Positions 9,250 through 18,459 of a DNA stretch of 64,000 bases are shown one piece after another. The translations under genes and the position numbers were made by a program. This stretch comes from Streptomyces pactum (GTDB lineage Bacteria > Actinomycetota > Actinomycetes > Streptomycetales > Streptomycetaceae). Position 1 is the first letter of the stretch; each line of letters opens with the position of its first letter. Under the pieces are notes generated by a model. The model saw nothing but the letters and a program-made list of their open reading frames with translations, made no database searches and was not told the origin of the DNA. The stretch covers positions 1,364,001 through 1,428,000 of the forward strand of contig NZ_JACYXC010000001.1 in assembly GCF_016031615.1 (NCBI RefSeq), in the 5' to 3' direction.

Positions 9250-10713
9250 TCAGGTGGTGGGTCGCTTCCCGGCGGAGGCCGCCACCGAGGGGTTCAGGCC
9301 GGGTATCAGGGCCACCACCCCGAGCAGCAGCAGCCCCGCGCAGAACAGGGCCGGCGCGCCGCTCCCCCAGCCGTCCGCGATCACCCCGCCGAGCAGTGCG
9401 CCCAGCGGGGCGCCGGCGACGGCCAGGGTGCGGAAGGCGGCACTCACCCGGCCCAGTGCCCGCGCCGGGCTGCGCTGCTGGAGCACCGTCACCCCGGTGA
9501 CGTTCCAGACGGTGCCGGCGAAGCCGAAGACCGCGAGCGCCACGGTGGCGGCCGGCAGGCTCCGCACCGTCCCCAGCACCACCAGGGCCGCGGTCTGGAC
9601 CGCGCCGCACACCAGCAGCGCCCGGGCCTGCCCCAGCCGGTCCGCCGTCCGCGCGGCGGCCACCCCGCCGAGGACGCTGCCGACCCCGTAACCGGTGACG
9701 ACGGCCGCGTACCCCGCCTCGCCGGCCCCCAGACGCCCGGTGACCAGCAGCACCAGGGTGGCGATGAGGGCGCCGATGCCGATGTTGCACAGCAGGGTGG
9801 AGACGCCCAGCGCCCGCAGCACCCGGTCCCGCCACAGCATCCGGATGCCGGCCGCCGCCTCGTGGTGGAGGGAACGCCGGCCGGGCGGGTCCTCCCCGCG
9901 GGGCGCCGGCCCCTCGCCGGGCGGGTCGCCCCCGTCGGGTGCGCCCTCCCGGTCGGGTGTGGCGGCCCCGGCGGCGGTCGCGGCGGCCCCGGCGGGCGTG
10001 CTCCTCCGGGCGGGCGGCGCGGTGTCGCCCGCGGGCGCGGCGGTGCCCAGCGCGGCGATGAGGGCGGCGGCGACCAGATAGGTGGCGGCGTCCGCCGCGT
10101 ACGGCACGGCCAGGCCCAGGCCGAGCAGCACCGGCAGCAGCGGGGTGGCGACGAAGCGTCCCGCGATCTCCTGCCCGGTCATCAGCCGGGCGTTGGCCCG
10201 GCCGAGGGCGTCCGGGCCGACCACCGACGGCAGCAGGGCGGTGGCCGCGTTGTCGAACACGGTCTGCAGGGTGGTCAGGGTGAAGGCGACGGCGAGCAGC
10301 AGCCCGATCGAGGCGTGACCCTGCCAGACCGCGACCGCGAAGCCGGCCATCAGCACACCGCGCGCCGCGTCCGTCATCCACATCGCGCGGCGCTGGTCCA
10401 CCCGGTCGGCGACGGCCCCGCCGAGCAGTCCGAAGAGCAGCCAGGGCAGGAACCCGGCGGCGGTCACCAGCGAGATCAGCAGCGGTGAGCCGGTGAGCTG
10501 GACCGCCAGCAGCGGGAGTGCCGCGTTGCGCAGCGCGTCCCCGAGGCGGGAGACGACCGCCGCGGACCACAGGAGCCGGAAGCCGCCGGCCCCGGTCCCC
10601 GGTCCGTCAGCCCCCTCGGGCCGGGCCCCGCCGGGCGTGGTCCCCGCCGCGGGCACCGGCACCCGTGCCGGGCCGGCCTCGGCCGTCCCCTCCCGCTGTG
10701 GCATGGTCGCCAC
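9250..10713 (-). CDS. MFS transporter, probable drug/metabolite exporter
   Basis: A 487-residue membrane protein of the major facilitator superfamily. After a 45-residue Pro/Gly-rich N-terminal tail the sequence alternates hydrophobic helices, including FLPWLLFGLLGGAVADRVDQ, whose end matches the conserved loop between helices 2 and 3 (GxxADRxDQRR). A long hydrophilic central loop of about 60 residues (Pro/Gly/Glu-rich, around residues 230-290) separates the two six-helix halves. The layout resembles MFS_3-type exporters such as enterobactin or macrolide exporters. The substrate cannot be deduced. The start could also be the ATG at 10704. Confidence 0.85.
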   Translation of the reverse strand: MATMPQREGTAEAGPARVPVPAAGTTPGGARPEGADGPGTGAGGFRLLWSAAVVSRLGDALRNAALPLLAVQLTGSPLLISLVTAAGFLPWLLFGLLGGAVADRVDQRRAMWMTDAARGVLMAGFAVAVWQGHASIGLLLAVAFTLTTLQTVFDNAATALLPSVVGPDALGRANARLMTGQEIAGRFVATPLLPVLLGLGLAVPYAADAATYLVAAALIAALGTAAPAGDTAPPARRSTPAGAAATAAGAATPDREGAPDGGDPPGEGPAPRGEDPPGRRSLHHEAAAGIRMLWRDRVLRALGVSTLLCNIGIGALIATLVLLVTGRLGAGEAGYAAVVTGYGVGSVLGGVAAARTADRLGQARALLVCGAVQTAALVVLGTVRSLPAATVALAVFGFAGTVWNVTGVTVLQQRSPARALGRVSAAFRTLAVAGAPLGALLGGVIADGWGSGAPALFCAGLLLLGVVALIPGLNPSVAASAGKRPTT

Positions 10714-10839
10714 TCCCCCTCACGAGCGTTGGTCCACCGGTGAGGACGGTAACGCCCGCCACTGACAACGGCCCGCCGCGAGCACCCTCGATCGGGTGCC
10801 CGGGCGGGCCGTGTCCACCACTCGAACGGGGTGAAGGCG

Positions 10840-11175
10840 TCAGATCTCGCCGCGGAGCTTGGCGAGAGCCTCGGCGAGGATCGCCTCGCCGTCCGCGTCG
10901 CTGCGCCGCTCCCGTACGTACGCGAGGTGCGTCTTGTAGGGCTCGGTACGCGGCGCGGCCGGCGGGTTCTCCCGGTCCTTGCCGGCCGGGAGGCCGCAGC
11001 GAGGACAGTCCCAAGTGTCCGGAATCTGTGCGTCGCTGGCGAAGCTCGGCTGAGTCTCGTGCTCGTTCGAGCACCAGAAGGAGATGCGGAGGCGCGGTGC
11101 CGATTCGCCTCGCTCCGCCTCCCCCATCGGCCCCGCTCCGACCCGACTTCCTCGGATCGCGTTGCCACTTGCCAC
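10840..11175 (-). CDS. rbpA: RNA polymerase-binding protein RbpA
   Basis: RbpA is an actinobacterial protein that binds the principal sigma factor and RNA polymerase and stabilises the open promoter complex. The 111-residue product has the conserved N-terminal MASGNAIRGSRVGAGPMGE, a central Cys pair region (FWCSNEHE and WDCPRCGLPAG) and the C-terminal sigma-interaction part YKTHLAYVRERRSDADGE. The GTG at 11175 is preceded by AGGGAG. In S. coelicolor the gene is controlled by sigma-R; I could not identify a convincing sigma-R promoter in the 165 bases upstream. It is monocistronic here, between secG and the MFS gene. Confidence 0.96.
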   Translation of the reverse strand: MASGNAIRGSRVGAGPMGEAERGESAPRLRISFWCSNEHETQPSFASDAQIPDTWDCPRCGLPAGKDRENPPAAPRTEPYKTHLAYVRERRSDADGEAILAEALAKLRGEI

Positions 11176-11340
11176 GGTCGTAACTCCCTGCGTGATGGTG
11201 CCGCGAAGCGTCGAGAGCAGCTCCGCTGCGGGCGCCCCAGTCTACGTAAGGCCCAACGGGCATCCGGTGACAGGCGTGATGACACCCGTCGCGCCCGGAC
11301 GCCGCCCCCATGATAGGCCGCGTCTACGACGGTACGTCAG

Positions 11341-11574
11341 TTAATCGAGCTTCATCAGCAGGCCGAGCACCACGATGCAGGCGAACCACAGCACCCCGAT
11401 CACCACCGTGATCCGGTCGAGGTTGCGCTCCGCCACCGAGGAGCCGCCGACGGAGGACTGCATGCCGCCGCCGAACATGTCGGACAAACCTCCGCCCTTC
11501 CCCTTGTGCATCAGCACCAGCATCATCAACAGAACGCTGAAGATGATGAGGGCGATCGAGAACCCCATGACCAC
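11341..11574 (-). CDS. secG: preprotein translocase subunit SecG
   Basis: SecG is the small membrane subunit of the SecYEG protein-export channel. The 77-residue product has two hydrophobic helices (about residues 3-21 and 54-73) separated by a Gly-rich cytoplasmic loop containing HKGKGGGLSDMFGGG, the family hallmark. It follows tpiA on the same strand with about 200 bases between them, a linkage kept in Streptomyces. A large hairpin in that gap may partly end tpiA transcription. Confidence 0.95.
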   Translation of the reverse strand: MVMGFSIALIIFSVLLMMLVLMHKGKGGGLSDMFGGGMQSSVGGSSVAERNLDRITVVIGVLWFACIVVLGLLMKLD

Positions 11575-11639
11575 GGCTGGACCAACTCTCTCGGGTGCAG
11601 GTACTTAGGAAATCTGCCTGAGCACATCTGGACAACTAC

Positions 11640-11684
11640 GTCGGGGCCGGAGGCGCGCGGTCGCGCGCGGGCCCCGGCCCCGAC
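11640..11684 (-). terminator. nested hairpin between tpiA and secG
   Basis: A perfect 11-bp stem (11640-11650 with 11674-11684) encloses a further GC-rich inverted repeat (around 11653-11669). It lies about 90 bases past the tpiA stop and 66 bases before the secG start. A second smaller hairpin (11690-11696 with 11704-11710) is nearer tpiA. These may terminate tpiA messages or set the secG level. Confidence 0.55.
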
Positions 11685-11775
11685 AGGGTACGACGGCGGA
11701 CGCCCGTCGTCATAGCCACGTGATCCCCGCGCCACCCGGCGGATCACCCCGGGCGGCGCGGGCGCGGGCGCGGTA

Positions 11776-12552
11776 CTACCGGTCGGCGAACCGGACGATC
11801 TTCACGAATTCGTCCGCGTCCAGCGCGGCCCCGCCGACCAGGGCGCCGTCGACGTCCGGCTGGGCCATGATCGCCGCGACGTTCCCGGACTTCACCGAGC
11901 CGCCGTACTGGATCCGGACCTTCTCCGCCAGCTCCTTGCCGTACAGCTCGGCGAGCCGGCCGCGGATGGCCCCGCAGACCTCCTGGGCGTCCTCGGGCGT
12001 GGCGACCTCGCCGGTGCCGATGGCCCAGACCGGCTCGTAGGCGATCACGATGGACTCGGCGTCCCCGGCCGGCACGTCCTGGAGGGCGCCGTCCACCTGG
12101 GCGAGGGTGTGCGCGACCTGGTTGCCGGCCTTGCGGACGTCCAGGCCCTCCCCGACGCACAGGATGGGGGTGAGTCCGTTGCGGTAGGCGGCCTTCACCT
12201 TCGCGTTGCACTGCTCGTCGGTCTCGCCGTGGTACTGCCGCCGCTCGGAGTGGCCGACGGCGACGTAGGTGCACTTGAGCTTGGCGAGCATCGGGCCGGA
12301 CACCTCACCGGTGTACGCGCCGGAGTCGTGCTCCGAGATGTCCTGGGCCCCGTACCGGATCTTCAGCTTGTCACCGTCGACCAGCGTCTGCACCGAGCGC
12401 AGATCGGTGAAGGGCGGCAGGACCGCGACCTCCACGGCCTCGTAGTCCTTGTCGGTGAGGGCGAAGGCGAGCTTCTGGACGTGGGCGATGGCCTCCAGGT
12501 GGTTGAGGTTCATCTTCCAGTTGCCCGCCATCAGCGGAATGCGGTCACTCAC
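11776..12552 (-). CDS. tpiA: triosephosphate isomerase
   Basis: This enzyme interconverts dihydroxyacetone phosphate and glyceraldehyde 3-phosphate in glycolysis. The 258-residue product has a TIM-barrel sequence with the substrate-binding start MAGNWKMNLNH, the catalytic histidine in VAVGHSERRQYHGE and the catalytic glutamate in IAYEPVWAIGTG. It begins six bases after the pgk stop and is surely cotranscribed with pgk. Together with gap upstream it forms the gap-pgk-tpiA set. Confidence 0.97.
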   Translation of the reverse strand: MSDRIPLMAGNWKMNLNHLEAIAHVQKLAFALTDKDYEAVEVAVLPPFTDLRSVQTLVDGDKLKIRYGAQDISEHDSGAYTGEVSGPMLAKLKCTYVAVGHSERRQYHGETDEQCNAKVKAAYRNGLTPILCVGEGLDVRKAGNQVAHTLAQVDGALQDVPAGDAESIVIAYEPVWAIGTGEVATPEDAQEVCGAIRGRLAELYGKELAEKVRIQYGGSVKSGNVAAIMAQPDVDGALVGGAALDADEFVKIVRFADR

Positions 12553-12558
12553 GGTGTT

Positions 12559-13761
12559 TCAGTCCTCCAGTGCGGCGAGACCGGGAAGGGTCTTGCCCTC
12601 AAGGTATTCCAGGCTGGCCCCGCCGCCGGTCGAGATGTGACCGTAGGCGGACTCGTCGAAGCCGAGGATGCGCACGGCCGCGGCCGAGTCGCCGCCGCCG
12701 ACCACGGTGAAGGCGGGGCTGTCGAGCAGGGCCTGGGCGACCGCCTTGGTGCCGTCCGCGTAGTCCGGGTGCTCGAAGACGCCCATCGGGCCGTTCCAGA
12801 AGACGGTGGCCGCGTCGGCGAGCTTCTCGGCGTACAGCTTCCGGGTCTCCGGGCCGATGTCCAGGCCCTGCTGGTCGGCCGGGATGGCGTCGGCCGGTAC
12901 GGTCCGCGGGTTCGCCGGCGCCTTGGTCTTCAGGTCCGGGAACTCCGGGGCGACCAGCACGTCCACCGGGAGCACGAACTCCACGCCGCGCTCCTCGGCC
13001 CGCCGCAGGTACTCGGTGACCGCCGGGATCTGGTCCTCCTGGAGGAGGGAGATGCCGACCTCGTGGCCCTGCGCCTTGAGGAAGGTGTAGGCCATGCCGC
13101 CGCCGATGAGGATGCGGTCGGCCTTCTCCAGCAGGTGGTCGATGACCCCCAGCTTGTCGGAGACCTTGGCGCCGCCGAGAACCACGGCGTAGGGCCGGCG
13201 GACGTCCTCGGTGAGCTTCTTCAGCACCTCGACCTCGGCCGCGATCAGGCCGCCGGCGGCGTGCGGCAGCCGGGCCGGGAGGTCGTAGACGGAGGCGTGC
13301 TTGCGGTGCACCGCGCCGAAGCCGTCACCGACGTAGAGGTCCGCCAGCTCGGCGAGCCGGTCGGCGAAGGCGCCCCGCTCGGCGTCGTCCTTGCTGGTCT
13401 CGCCGGCGTTGAAGCGGAGGTTCTCCAGCAGCGTGACCTCGCCGTCGCCGAGTGCGGCGACGGTGGCCTTCGCGCTGTCCCCCACGGTGTCGGTCGCGAA
13501 GGCGACCGGCCGGCCGATGATCTCACCCAGCCGCCGGGCGACCGGCGCGAGGGAGAACGCGGGGTCGGGGGCGCCCTTGGGGCGGCCCAGGTGCGAGGCG
13601 ACGACCACCTTGGCGCCGGCCTCGGCCAGCTTGGCGATGGTGGGCGCGACCGCACGGATCCGGCCGTCGTCGGTGATGGTGTCGCCGTCGAGCGGGACGT
13701 TGAGGTCGGCGCGGACGAACACCCGCCGCCCGGCGACGTCCAGGTCGTCGATCGTCTTCAT
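12559..13761 (-). CDS. pgk: phosphoglycerate kinase
   Basis: This enzyme makes ATP from 1,3-bisphosphoglycerate and ADP in glycolysis. The 400-residue product is full length. Visible motifs are VRADLNVPLDGD near residue 17, ASHLGRPKGAPD near 55, the nucleotide-binding GGAKVSDKLGVIDHLL near 200 and GGGDSAAAVRILG near the C terminus. It begins 134 bases after gap, with a hairpin between them, and ends six bases before tpiA. Confidence 0.97.
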   Translation of the reverse strand: MKTIDDLDVAGRRVFVRADLNVPLDGDTITDDGRIRAVAPTIAKLAEAGAKVVVASHLGRPKGAPDPAFSLAPVARRLGEIIGRPVAFATDTVGDSAKATVAALGDGEVTLLENLRFNAGETSKDDAERGAFADRLAELADLYVGDGFGAVHRKHASVYDLPARLPHAAGGLIAAEVEVLKKLTEDVRRPYAVVLGGAKVSDKLGVIDHLLEKADRILIGGGMAYTFLKAQGHEVGISLLQEDQIPAVTEYLRRAEERGVEFVLPVDVLVAPEFPDLKTKAPANPRTVPADAIPADQQGLDIGPETRKLYAEKLADAATVFWNGPMGVFEHPDYADGTKAVAQALLDSPAFTVVGGGDSAAAVRILGFDESAYGHISTGGGASLEYLEGKTLPGLAALED

Positions 13762-13795
13762 GTTGTCTGTGGGCTCCTTAAGGGACGAAGGGCAA

Positions 13796-13842
13796 GCGAC
13801 GGGGCCCGTGCGGCGCGCTGTGCGCTGCGCGAGCCCCGTTGC
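13796..13842 (-). terminator. hairpin between gap and pgk
   Basis: A 10-bp stem with one G-T pair (13796-13805 with 13833-13842) around a 27-base loop lies between the gap stop and the pgk start. It may reduce read-through from gap or act as an RNA processing site, since gap is usually expressed more strongly than pgk and tpiA. The function is inferred from position only. Confidence 0.4.
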
Positions 13843-13895
13843 TCACCTGGGAAGTACCACTCGATGTGCGGTCAGGGCCAATCCCCGACCACGGC

Positions 13896-14900
<1,005 letters not shown>

Positions 14901-15455
14901 GAACCGATCTCCTCGTTGGTGTGCCGGTCTGGACACCGGCGGGCTGTATGGAATTCCCCGACCGTCTCCGACCCTACCGCCTGGAAGAGACGTACGTGAC
15001 ATTCCCAGCACCGGTGCGGGGGCGCCCGTCAGCCGCTCCGGCGGGCGTGACAGGCCGGTGCCGCCGGCTCTCCGCCCCGGCGCGCGCGGGGCCGCCGTAC
15101 GCCCCGGAAGACGGCGGTCCGCCGGGCTCGCGGGGCGCGCCGGCCGGGGGCGGGACAGGGACGGCGCGGGGGGCGCGCGGGACGCGTGTCCGAAGGCCGG
15201 GGAGACCGGTCACGAGGGCCGCGGGCGCGGGTCGTCGGGGGTCCGGAGGACGGGTCGCACGGGTCGTCGGGCGCCGAGCGCGGGTCGTGGGACCGGGAGC
15301 CGGGGCGGGCCGTGGGGATACGGGCCGGTGGCGCCGGTCGCCGCCGGGCCTCGGTGGCGGGGCGCGGTGTGGGATGTGCCGGGTACGCGCCGGGCGGTGG
15401 GCACGGGCGGGCCAGGGGCCAGCGGCCCGCCCCGGTGCACGGGGCACCGGGGCGG
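14901..15455. other. non-coding gap region between gap and whiA
   Basis: About 600 bases between the gap start and the whiA stop carry the gap promoter region and the end of the whiA operon. Both strands have open frames, but all are Arg/Gly/Pro-rich and unsupported. I see no RNA gene. The gap promoter is probably in the less GC-rich part at 14920-15010. Confidence 0.5.
15427..15455 (-). terminator. terminator-like hairpin after whiA
   Basis: A perfect 12-bp stem (15427-15438 with 15444-15455) with a 5-base loop lies about 60 bases past the whiA stop. It is the likely end of the uvrC-rapZ-yvcK-whiA transcript. Confidence 0.65.
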
Positions 15456-15515
15456 ACGACGCCGGAAGGGCCGGAGAAGACCGGAAATGATCGGAGGGGA
15501 TCCAGGGGCGGCGGG

Positions 15516-16505
15516 TCAGCCGACCATGCCGTCGGCCATCTCCTCGGTGAGGCTGGACTCGGTGCCCGGGATGCCCAGGTCCTGGGCCCGCTTGTCGGCC
15601 ATCGCCAGCAGCCGGCGGATGCGCCCGGCCACCGCGTCCTTGGTGAGCGGCGGGTCGGCGAGCGCGCCCAGCTCCTCCAGCGACGCCTGCTTGTGCTCCA
15701 TGCGCAGCCGGCCCGCCGCCGCCAGGTGCTCGGGGACCTCGTCGCCGAGGATCTCCAGGGCGCGCTGCACCCGGGCGCCGGCGGCCACCGCGGCCCGGGC
15801 CGAGCGGCGAAGGTTGGCGTCGTCGAAGTTGGCGAGCCGGTTGGCGGTGGCGCGCACCTCGCGGCGCATCCGCCGCTCCTCCCAGGCGAGCACCGACTCG
15901 TGGGCGCCGAGCCGGGTCAACAGCGCGCCGATCGCGTCACCGTCCCGGACGACGACCCGGTCAACCCCGCGCACCTCGCGCGCCTTGGCGGCGATCTGCA
16001 GCCGGCGGGCGGCGCCGACCAGCGCCAGCGCCGCCTCCGGGCCCGGGCAGGTCACCTCCAGGGAGGAGGACCGGCCCGGCTCGGTGAGCGAGCCGTGCGC
16101 CAGGAACGCTCCGCGCCAGGCGGCCTCGGCGTCGCAGGTGGCCCCCGAGACCACCTGCGGCGGCAGGCCGCGGATGGGCCGTCCCCGGCCGTCCACCAGC
16201 CCGGTCTGTCTGGCCAGCTGGTCGCCGCCGGCCACCACGCGGACCACGTACCGGCTGCCCCGGCGCAGCCCGCCGGGGGCCATCACCACCAGGTCGGAGC
16301 TGTGCCCGAAGATCTCCAGGATGTCCTTGCGGACCCGCCGGGCGGCGATCCCGGTGTCCAGCTCCGCCTCGATCACGATGCGCCCGCTGACGAGGTGCAG
16401 TCCGCCCGCGAACCTGAGGATCGCCGAGACCTCCGCCTTCCGGCAGCAGGTCCGGGTGACGGGAAGCCGGGAGATTTCGTCCTTCACCGCTGGCGTCATC
16501 GCCAT
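15516..16505 (-). CDS. whiA: sporulation regulator WhiA
   Basis: WhiA is a DNA-binding regulator that acts with WhiB to switch on sporulation septation genes in aerial hyphae. The 329-residue product has the length of the S. coelicolor protein and its conserved MAMTPAVKDEISRLPVTRTC start. The N-terminal two thirds correspond to a degenerate LAGLIDADG homing-endonuclease fold, followed by a C-terminal helix-turn-helix (region with LEELGALADPPLTKDAVAGR). The ATG at 16505 overlaps the yvcK end by 10 bases; a second ATG at 16499 would give a 4-base overlap. It is the last gene of a translationally coupled operon. Confidence 0.96.
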   Translation of the reverse strand: MAMTPAVKDEISRLPVTRTCCRKAEVSAILRFAGGLHLVSGRIVIEAELDTGIAARRVRKDILEIFGHSSDLVVMAPGGLRRGSRYVVRVVAGGDQLARQTGLVDGRGRPIRGLPPQVVSGATCDAEAAWRGAFLAHGSLTEPGRSSSLEVTCPGPEAALALVGAARRLQIAAKAREVRGVDRVVVRDGDAIGALLTRLGAHESVLAWEERRMRREVRATANRLANFDDANLRRSARAAVAAGARVQRALEILGDEVPEHLAAAGRLRMEHKQASLEELGALADPPLTKDAVAGRIRRLLAMADKRAQDLGIPGTESSLTEEMADGMVG

Positions 16506-17524
16506 GGGCCGATCCTTCCATGCATCCGAAAAATACGGTCGTACGCGGCGGCCAGCAGCTCCGGGTCGTGCCGGGGCGCCCCGTCGGGCGCCGCCACGGG
16601 GGCCAGCTCCACCGTCGCGCCCAGCCGCTTCGCGGCATCGCACAGACTGCTCCGGTCGGGCACGGCGGCGGCGTCGGCCAGCACCACGTCGAAGGCGAGT
16701 TTAGGGGCGTGTCGGGCCAAAACCTCCAAATGACGCTGCGGGGAGAAGCCCTCGGTTTCCCCCGGCTGCGGCGCCAGGTTGAGCGAGAGCACCCGTCGGG
16801 CCTTGGTCTCGGTGAGCGCGTCGAGCAGTTCGGGCACCAGCAGGTGCGGGATCACCGAGGAGAACCACGAGCCGGGACCCAGCACCACCCAGTCCGCGTC
16901 CAGCACCGCGGCGACGGCCTCCGGCACGGCGGGCGGGTCCTCCGGCACCACGTGCACGGACTGCACCTCGCCGGGGGTGAGGGCCACCGTCGCCTGGCCG
17001 CGGACGGTGGACACCTCCTCCGGGCGCGCCGGGTCGTGGCCGCGCACCAGGGCCTGCAGCTCCAGCGGCACCGCCGACATCGGCAGCACCCGGCCGTGCG
17101 CGCCGAGCAGCCGGCCCACCCACTCCAGCGCCTTGACCGGGTCGCCCAGCTGCTCCCACAGGGCGACGATCAGCAGGTTGCCGACCGCGTGACCGTGCAG
17201 GTCGCCCTCGCTGGCGAAGCGGTGCTGGATGACCCGGGCCCAGGTCTGCCCCCAGTCGTCGTCGCCGCACAGCGCGGCCAGCGCCTTGCGCAGGTCGCCG
17301 GGCGGGAGCACGCCGAGTTCGTCGCGGAGCCGGCCGCTGGACCCCCCGTCGTCGGCGACGGTGACGACGGCGGTGAGATCCCCGGTGATCCGGCGCAGGG
17401 CGGCGAGCGAGGCGGACAGGCCCATGCCGCCGCCGAGGGCGACGACCTTGGGCTGGGCACCCCGGCCGGTGCGGCCGCCGACGAGCCGCCGCAGGCGCCG
17501 GGTGCGGACGGGCGGATGGCTCAC
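16496..17524 (-). CDS. yvcK: YvcK/CofD-family (gluconeogenesis factor) protein
   Basis: The 342-residue product belongs to the YvcK branch of the CofD superfamily. These proteins bind UDP-sugars and affect carbon metabolism and cell shape in other bacteria. It has the glycine-rich nucleotide motif VVALGGGMGLSASLAALR near residue 27 and VTVADDGGSSGRLRDELG near 54, and later LGPGSWFSSVIPHLLVPEL. The GTG at 17524 overlaps the rapZ stop as GTGA, so it is coupled to rapZ. Its position between rapZ and whiA is conserved widely in Gram-positive bacteria. The biochemical activity in Streptomyces is not evident from sequence. Confidence 0.93.
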   Translation of the reverse strand: MSHPPVRTRRLRRLVGGRTGRGAQPKVVALGGGMGLSASLAALRRITGDLTAVVTVADDGGSSGRLRDELGVLPPGDLRKALAALCGDDDWGQTWARVIQHRFASEGDLHGHAVGNLLIVALWEQLGDPVKALEWVGRLLGAHGRVLPMSAVPLELQALVRGHDPARPEEVSTVRGQATVALTPGEVQSVHVVPEDPPAVPEAVAAVLDADWVVLGPGSWFSSVIPHLLVPELLDALTETKARRVLSLNLAPQPGETEGFSPQRHLEVLARHAPKLAFDVVLADAAAVPDRSSLCDAAKRLGATVELAPVAAPDGAPRHDPELLAAAYDRIFRMHGRIGPWR

Positions 17525-18459
17525 TCGCGCCCCATGTCCCGGTGGACGACGACGGTCTCCACACCCTCGGCGGCGAGGCGGGCGGCGAGCCGTTCCGACA
17601 TCGCGACGCTGCGGTGCTTGCCGCCGGTACAGCCGACGGCGATGGTGACGTAGCGCTTGCCCTCGCGGCGGTACCCGGCCGCGATCAGCTGGAGCAGCTC
17701 GGAGTAGCGGTCCAGGAACTCCTTGGCCCCGGGCTGGTTGAACACATAACCGGACACCTCCTCGTTGAGGCCGGTGAACGGCCGCAGCTCGGGGACCCAG
17801 TGCGGGTTGGGCAGGAAGCGGCAGTCCACCACCAGGTCGGCGTCCACGGGCAGCCCGTACTTGTAGCCGAAGGACATCACGGTGGCGCGCAGCTCCGGTT
17901 CCTCGTCCCCGGCGAACTGGGCGTCCATCTTGGCGCGCAGCTCGTGGACGTTGAGGCTGGAGGTGTCGATCACCAGGTCGGCGTCGCCGCGCAGCTCGCG
18001 CAGCAGGTCGCGCTCGGCCTCGATGCCGTCCACGATGCGGCCGTCGCCCTGCAGCGGATGCGGCCGGCGCACCGACTCGAACCGCCGCACCAGGGCCTCG
18101 TCGGACGCCTCCAGGAACAGCACCCGGCGCTTGACGTTCTTCGCCTCCAGGTCGGCCAGCGACTCCCGCAGGTTGTCGAAGAAGCGGCGGCCTCGCACGT
18201 CCACCACCACCGCGATCCGGGCCACGTTGCCCTGCGAGCGGGCGCCCAGGTCGACCATGGTGGGGATCAGCGCGGGCGGCAGGTTGTCCACCACGAACCA
18301 GCCGAGGTCCTCCAGGCACTTCGCCGCGGTGCTGCGGCCGGCACCGGACATGCCGGAGATGATCACCAGCTCGGGGATCGCCGCGGTGTCCGGCGTCTCC
18401 GTCGTGCCCGTACTCACCTGTGCTCCGTTTCCATGGGTCTGGTGGTCGTCGTTCTTCAT
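17521..18459 (-). CDS. rapZ: RapZ-family RNase adapter / nucleotide-binding protein
   Basis: The 312-residue product has an N-terminal P-loop (VIISGMSGAGRSTAAK, about residues 32-47) and the C-terminal RapZ domain with VGCTGGKHRSVAMSERLA. In E. coli RapZ guides RNase E to the GlmZ small RNA and responds to glucosamine phosphate; the role in actinobacteria is not settled. The first 28 residues are a Thr/Asp-rich extension. The ATG at 18459 overlaps the uvrC stop as ATGA, and the stop overlaps yvcK. The operon uvrC-rapZ-yvcK-whiA is thus coupled end to end. Confidence 0.95.
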   Translation of the reverse strand: MKNDDHQTHGNGAQVSTGTTETPDTAAIPELVIISGMSGAGRSTAAKCLEDLGWFVVDNLPPALIPTMVDLGARSQGNVARIAVVVDVRGRRFFDNLRESLADLEAKNVKRRVLFLEASDEALVRRFESVRRPHPLQGDGRIVDGIEAERDLLRELRGDADLVIDTSSLNVHELRAKMDAQFAGDEEPELRATVMSFGYKYGLPVDADLVVDCRFLPNPHWVPELRPFTGLNEEVSGYVFNQPGAKEFLDRYSELLQLIAAGYRREGKRYVTIAVGCTGGKHRSVAMSERLAARLAAEGVETVVVHRDMGRE